DNA from: Gelatoporia subvermispora B
Taxonomy: Eukaryota; Basidiomycota; Agaricomycetes; Polyporales; Gelatoporiaceae
Reading direction: 5' to 3'
NCBI GenBank assembly: GCA_000320605.2
Contig: KB445803.1
Coordinates: forward strand, 30,566-94,565
Length of the DNA stretch: 64,000 nucleotides
Shown here: piece after piece, positions 58,947-64,000 of the stretch
Layout of the letters: each line of letters opens with the position of its first letter
Numbering within the stretch: position 1 is the first letter of the stretch
Position numbers and translations under genes: made by a program
The notes under the pieces: model-generated
Told to the model about the DNA's origin: nothing
Seen by the model: only the letters and a program-made list of their open reading frames with translations
Databases searched by the model: none

Positions 58947-61400
58947 TCACGCAATTCGACTTACCTGACTATGAAGGGTCCAGAGTGTGTCCTGTGCCTC
59001 CTCCGGATGCATCCAACCACACACCGCACTCGCCAACAGTACCGCAAGCCCTCCCCACTTGACCATCGTCCTCAATTTCCTCTGCCTCTTCCACCTCTCC
59101 CCGCCCTCGACCTCATAATCCGCCCACACGACCCTCCTCGTCGTCCACCAATAGCTCGTCAGCATCCCCGGCCAGATACTAAAGTTCTTGCCCTCCCCGC
59201 CGGCTGCGCGGTACCACGAGCGGCACCCTGCATACACCGTCCCCTTCAGGCGCGCCTGAATTCTCGCATTGTTCGCCTCACACGCGCGGGGGGTGACGGT
59301 AAACGCGCGGGCGGAACCCTGGATGACGGGCGCGACAAGCTGGAGGATGTAATTCGTCTGGCACTCCTCGAAGTATATGATCGATCCTGCGCTTGTGCCC
59401 GAGTTCGGCCCTACCGATGGTTAGCGGTCCACAATCGTGAGCGCAGCTACAAGCACAAGACAGATGGGCGCACCTCCAAGTAAGTAGAAGTTCGGAAATC
59501 CGGGGATGCTCATCGCGTGGTACGCTGTTGGACCCCCATTCGCATTAAAGAATTCCTGCACCGTCAGACCGCTCTTCCCGCGGACAGGGATCGGGAACCC
59601 GTCCTATGGCACATGGTGAGCACACACAACCCGTGGAGAACCCGGGAGCGCTCTTACCGCCTCGTAGCCCGTAGAGAAGACGATCACATCTAGCGGGACG
59701 AGTTCGCCCTTCTTCGTCGTTATCCCCTTCTCGGTCACCTCCGCGACGCCGTCCCAGGTGAGCGTAAGGTTCGGCCGACGCATCGCAGTGAGGTAACCCG
59801 TATCGATCACGAGTCGCTTGCACCCCATCGCTGCTCATACTCTCGTCAGCTGGCTGCTTCATTCAAGGCCGACGACCCAGGTGGCGATCGACGTACGGTA
59901 TTTTGGCATGAGCTGCTCGTGGTACTTCTCCGGAGCGACGCTCTTCATGAATTCGCGAACCAACTTTCCGAGCGCGAGAGAGTCAGAAAAAAAGGGATAG
60001 CGGTGCGTGTACATTGAACACGGACTCACATTTTCGGTCCTTCCGCGCAGTCTATTCGTTTGCCCTACAAAGAGTGGCCACCACAGCTCAAGCTGCGTCC
60101 GCATTACCCGAGTCAGATCCTATGCGCATCTGGACCGGAAGAAATAAATGCATAAAATTCGCGCACCATGCCCATCAAGTACCACCTGTACGCCCGCATC
60201 GCGAGTGGGACGTGCGCAAAGACCCATTTGTGCCACGCCTTGTACTCGAACCGGTTCTGTACATGCGCAGAGACACGTAAGCATCATTGACGACCCAGCT
60301 CAGCTACTCAGGAGTACGCACCATAGGAATAATCCAGGACGGCGTCCTGCAGAAGTTGACGACCTCGATCCCGGGTATCTTCACAATATCCGGTACGATC
60401 TGCGCGCTGTGGCCCCCTTTAGCTCTCCCTCTCCATCGCGAGCACTTTTTCACGCACCCAGAACACCCATTCCCAATGACCGCGACCCTCTTCCCCTCAA
60501 GCTCCACGCTATGGTCCCAGCGCGCTGAGTGGAACAGCGCGCCGCCAAACCGCTCGCGCCCGGGGATATCCGCGGGGAACACCGGATCCCTCAACAAACC
60601 TACCGCCGAGATCAGCACATTCGCCTCCTCCGTCCACCTCCTCGCTGCTTCCCCTCTCTGCCCTTTCTCTCCAGCCCCCTCAAGCTCAATAACCCACACC
60701 GCCTTGCGCACATCCCATAACGCCGACACGACTCGCGTTCTAAAGCGCGTACGCTCATATAACCCGTATTCACGCGCCAGAGCCTGCCAGTACACCTGAA
60801 TCTCAGCCTGCGGGACGTGCGTGCGCGACCACAAGGGGTTGAGCCCGGTCGAGAGACTGTAGAGGTGCGTCGGGACGTCTGAGCAGCAGCCCTGCGCGTG
60901 TCGTCCCGATCACCGTCATCAGTCAGTGGTCCTGTCCCGACCAGACTGCGTAGTGCACTCGAAGGAACTCACAGGGTAGGTATTATCCTATCCGAGCTAT
61001 GTTAGCTGGAGCTGGGTCATTCTGAATATCGGAAATTGTGTAACGTACCCTCCACGTGCCCCCGACGTCTGCGCCAGCCTCATATATCTGCGCGTGCCAA
61101 GCGTTCAAAGTCCATTAGCAGTCACCCTTTGGCACCAAGAACGATGCCAAGCTGGAGAGTGGAGGCGGCACGAACCGTGAAGTCTTCAAAGCCCAGCTTT
61201 GTCTTGAGCCCGATTGCGAACGTCAACCCGCCGACCCTGCACGCATTTCCGCTTCGTGAGCCTCGTCCTCACTCCCAGGGATAAACCACATATCACGCAG
61301 AAATTGCAGAATCAGTGGCTCAGCGGACGCACCCAGCACCGATGATCGCGACGCGCGGGCGTGACGTCGATCCCTTCTCTGATTCCTTCCAGGACGTCAT
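58947..61400 (-). CDS. Flavin-containing / Baeyer-Villiger-type monooxygenase (562 aa)
   Basis: Twelve exons in phase: 61400-61333, 61236-61176, 61087-61049, 60987-60973, 60891-60458, 60406-60322, 60256-60167, 60092-60030, 59963-59897, 59830-59658, 59603-59474, 59410-58947. FAD-binding GAGVGG is at residues 21-26, followed by GGTWRDNTYPGC and DVPTHLYSLS. The BVMO-type fingerprint FGGALFHSARWD is at 176-187, the NADPH motif GNGCSG at 201-206 and FSTGYEA near residue 363. The enzyme should insert oxygen into a ketone (ester formation) or oxidise N/S atoms using NADPH and O2; related sequences are annotated as 4-hydroxyacetophenone monooxygenase-like. A hydrophobic segment near the C-terminus (WGGLAVLLASAVCGW) may anchor it to a membrane. 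The exact last codons (SQVSRIA) could be altered by a further splice at GTAAGT. Confidence 0.88.
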
Positions 61401-63141
61401 CGTCGATAAGCTCGAGCAGACAGAACTAGGATTTCGTCACGCTCTCATTTGGCGCATCCTCCTCTTATGAGGGTCCTGCACAAGGTGCACGCAGTCTGCG
61501 TTCTCACGCGAAGCCGCACCAGCTCCCATGCCCCGGCCCAAGTGCTCCCGGCTGTCAATCCCATGCCGTTGCAGGGATGAGCCTCCGTCGGCCCAGAGCA
61601 GGTCCTCCAAGAATCCTTCGCGCATGAGTTTGAGGGCGTGATGGTAAGCCGGGTGCGGGCATCTGGTAATTTCTCGATATACTAGGCAGTTGGCTGTGCG
61701 CTGCCATGAGACACTCGAGTTTCAACTCGCGTGTGCGTACATGATACGGAAAGGTGGGAATACGCAGCGGCACTCACGGTTGACACTCCATTCATCGTGT
61801 CGCCCGTCCAGTGACACTTGAGCATCCGGTCAAGGGACAGGTCGCCCAGCGCGCAAAACGTCGAAGTCTTCACGTCACGGGCCCCCAATATCCCGTACAG
61901 CAGACATGGAGCACTGAAGCAGTTCTGAGCAGAGGCTGACGGACGCTACTTGATCGGTGGTGCACGATCGGGAGGACCGCGCAGCAGCAGCGAGGCGCCA
62001 GTGGATCTTGCTCAATCTCAGGTGGTTTGGGCGCTCGGGACCACATCGACGCTATCACAACAGAGACTAATGCATCCTCGGTTCAACCCACACCATCGAC
62101 ATATCAATGCGTGCAATGACGAGGCGTTTCGACCACAAGCTAAGACCTCGGGCTGAAACCATACTACCATAGACGGTGACCAGGTAGCTGAGCAGGATAG
62201 GACAAAGCAGACGAAGATTATCAGGCGGCTACGGTACATACGGCTTAGGGTCGGCGTGCCCGTGAAATGTGTTAGGTACTCGAGTTTCGGGGCGTCCGAA
62301 ATTCCTAATTGGATTGGTAATCTCATGAGGCACCTCTTTATTGTGCTCAACGTTAGCGGATGACTTTCCGTAAAGGTTTCTTCAAAGGTCTGCGCCTCTG
62401 ATCTCGTAAGGCATTGCATTCATCTCCCATCCGAGCCCATGTCTCTACTATGGCGAATTTCGGGCGTCTATGGGATGGTCACAGCCGCAAGAGCAACGAA
62501 TCGTACGATAAACATCCTGTAGAACTTACCTACGTAAGTGTTTCGGGTAGCACGGCCTGCAGAACAGGGACAAGATCCTCGGGGTCGTTGTGCGACTGCA
62601 CGATAGGGTAGCCGTCTAACTACTCTACGCGGGAGACGTCGGAGTATTTCGTGAGCTGTCCTCGATATACTCTGAATCCTGTCTTTTCGGTGACCAAGAT
62701 TATGGTCTCATCGGGGAACCAAGCTCATCATGACGTTGGAAAGAGGGGTTATCTGTATTGTCCATGACATGTCGTCTCGACTGGTCACAGTCCGGTAGTG
62801 AGTGATGCTTGTCAGGCGGCTCAACGGCAATTCCAAAGAGGAACGACTGGGTCCTTCGCAGCACATAGCATTGATGAAGATCTGAAGCACCCGACATCAC
62901 GCGCTGCCAGATATCGATATAACTTACTCTGTGATGATTTTTAGAAATGACACAGTTCGCTCAAATTCCGCACAATTTAGACCAAGACATGTTGTGCTAC
63001 TGTTTGTAGACGTGTTAGGACGTTTCTGCTGGCGAAGTAAATTTCACATTATTAGCTTGACAACAGTTCGATTGACATAGAGCGGTAATACACCAAAGTA
63101 CACATCTTCGATTTTTTTCTTGTAGCACATGCCAAACGGAT
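61401..63141. other. Intergenic, no gene supported
   Basis: About 1.7 kb upstream of the monooxygenase and downstream of AKR 4. Minus-strand frames at 61,437-61,625 and 62,018-62,419 are open, but no family or intron pattern supports them. Confidence 0.45.
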
Positions 63142-64000
63142 CTACGCATGACCCCTCGTGGAGAGCGGCATATAGGGCTCCTCGAGATACTTGACCTCTT
63201 CGTCCGTGAGCTGCAAGTTTACTGCGCCGATGATGTCCTCAAGGTTCTTCAAGCTCGTCGTCCCGACAATCGGCGCAGTGACGCCTAGAGCGTCCGTGGA
63301 ACAATCAACCAATTGTCAAGGGCACGGGAAATGATTCGGCGCACCTTCCTTTGAGAGACTCCAAGCGATTGAGATCTGCGCCATACTGGCCCCTTTCTTT
63401 TTGGCAAGCTCCTCAACGCTAGGTGCAGATGTCAGGACGCCAGCGCCTGCTGACTCTGTATAATTTGCACGGAGGAGTCACTCACCGGTTGATAATTGTG
63501 GCAGTCCCAGTGTGCGTCGGATCGTATATCCCAAAAAAGCTGCAGCCCACGATGTACTTCAGAACCAGAGATGGGATAGACATCGAAGGGACGAGCACGC
63601 ACGGATCAGTCTCGCTGCGCTTGGTCGACTGCCCGAGCGGGCGTGTGAGCAGGCCACGCGCGAGAGGCGACCATGGGATCGCACCGACGCCGAACATCTT
63701 GAGCGTCGGGAACATCTCGCGCTCCTCCTCGCGGTACACGAGGCTGTGGTGATTCTGCATTGAGATAAACGGTGTCAGGTTGTGCGTGATGGCATAGTCT
63801 GAGCATGCGGCCATGGTCAGAGTTTGATGGCGCGGGTAGAGGGGCACGGCTCACTCTGCATGGCGTGGACTGCGAGGGTCGGGAGTCAGGGCGTAAGTGA
63901 TGAACGGGGAAGGAGTTGTTTAGCAGTGCGTACACTGGTACGCCCAGCAGGAGCTCATGCCGACGTAGCGCACCCAGCCAGCTTGAACGACATCGTGAAG
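63142..64000 (-). CDS. Aldo-keto reductase 4, 5' part outside the window
   Basis: Visible exons, read from the minus strand: beyond the edge to 63,934 (LHDVVQAGWVRYVGMSSCWA), 63869-63855, 63798-63603 ([40 protein letters not shown]), 63539-63486, 63418-63345 and 63283-63142 ([20 protein letters not shown], ending STRGHA). Exon sizes (15, 196, 54 and 74 nt) equal those of AKR 1 and 2, so it shares their intron pattern rather than that of AKR 3. The catalytic residues lie outside the window. Same function class: NADPH-dependent carbonyl reductase. Confidence 0.88.

Noticed and set aside
59545..59862. Separate small gene on the minus strand
   Set aside because: It is exon 10 of the monooxygenase read with its flanking introns in a wrong frame.
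62018..62419. Minus-strand ORF of 133 codons as an F-box/LRR gene
   Set aside because: Only a vague leucine-rich look; no F-box motif or intron partners.

Overview
The window looks like nuclear DNA of a mushroom-forming basidiomycete (Agaricomycetes). Genes are split by many 45-90 nt GT-AG introns. The gene families (F-box proteins opening with a PELWWNILEIT-type motif, BTB/POZ proteins, GH28, aldo-keto reductases, a flavin monooxygenase) are ones that expand in this group. No rRNA, tRNA or CRISPR was found. Gene models below were built by hand from GT/AG borders and reading-frame continuity.

Left half (about 1-32,900) is a repeat-rich accessory region. It starts with a possible LTR-like promoter and a diverged inverted duplication (about 800-1,675). 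Then come seven head-to-tail copies of a 4.6-5.7 kb unit, the last only a remnant. Six units carry an F-box-like gene on the minus strand. Copies 4 and 6 give complete three-exon models, copies 3 and 5 are nearly complete but lack an obvious start, copy 2 is frameshifted and copy 1 is truncated. Each unit also holds a worn LINE relic (minus) and decayed plus-strand coding remnants. Units 2 and 6 were later hit by small insertions, whose edges can be read by comparison with the sister units.

Right half (about 33,600-64,000) is gene-dense. It holds a 1,053-aa coiled-coil centrosomin/Mto1-type microtubule-organising protein, a 14-exon GH28 polygalacturonase-like gene with most catalytic residues replaced, and four BTB/POZ loci (two intact, one split by an insertion, one internally deleted). 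It also holds a short-chain dehydrogenase with a late frameshift, three tandem aldo-keto reductases, a fourth aldo-keto reductase running off the right edge, a disordered basic protein, and a 12-exon FMO/Baeyer-Villiger-type monooxygenase with an orphan exon copy 5.5 kb away.

The SDR, four AKRs and FMO lie within about 21 kb. They could be a detoxification or aromatic/secondary-metabolite redox set, but no backbone synthase is present, so a joint pathway is inference only.
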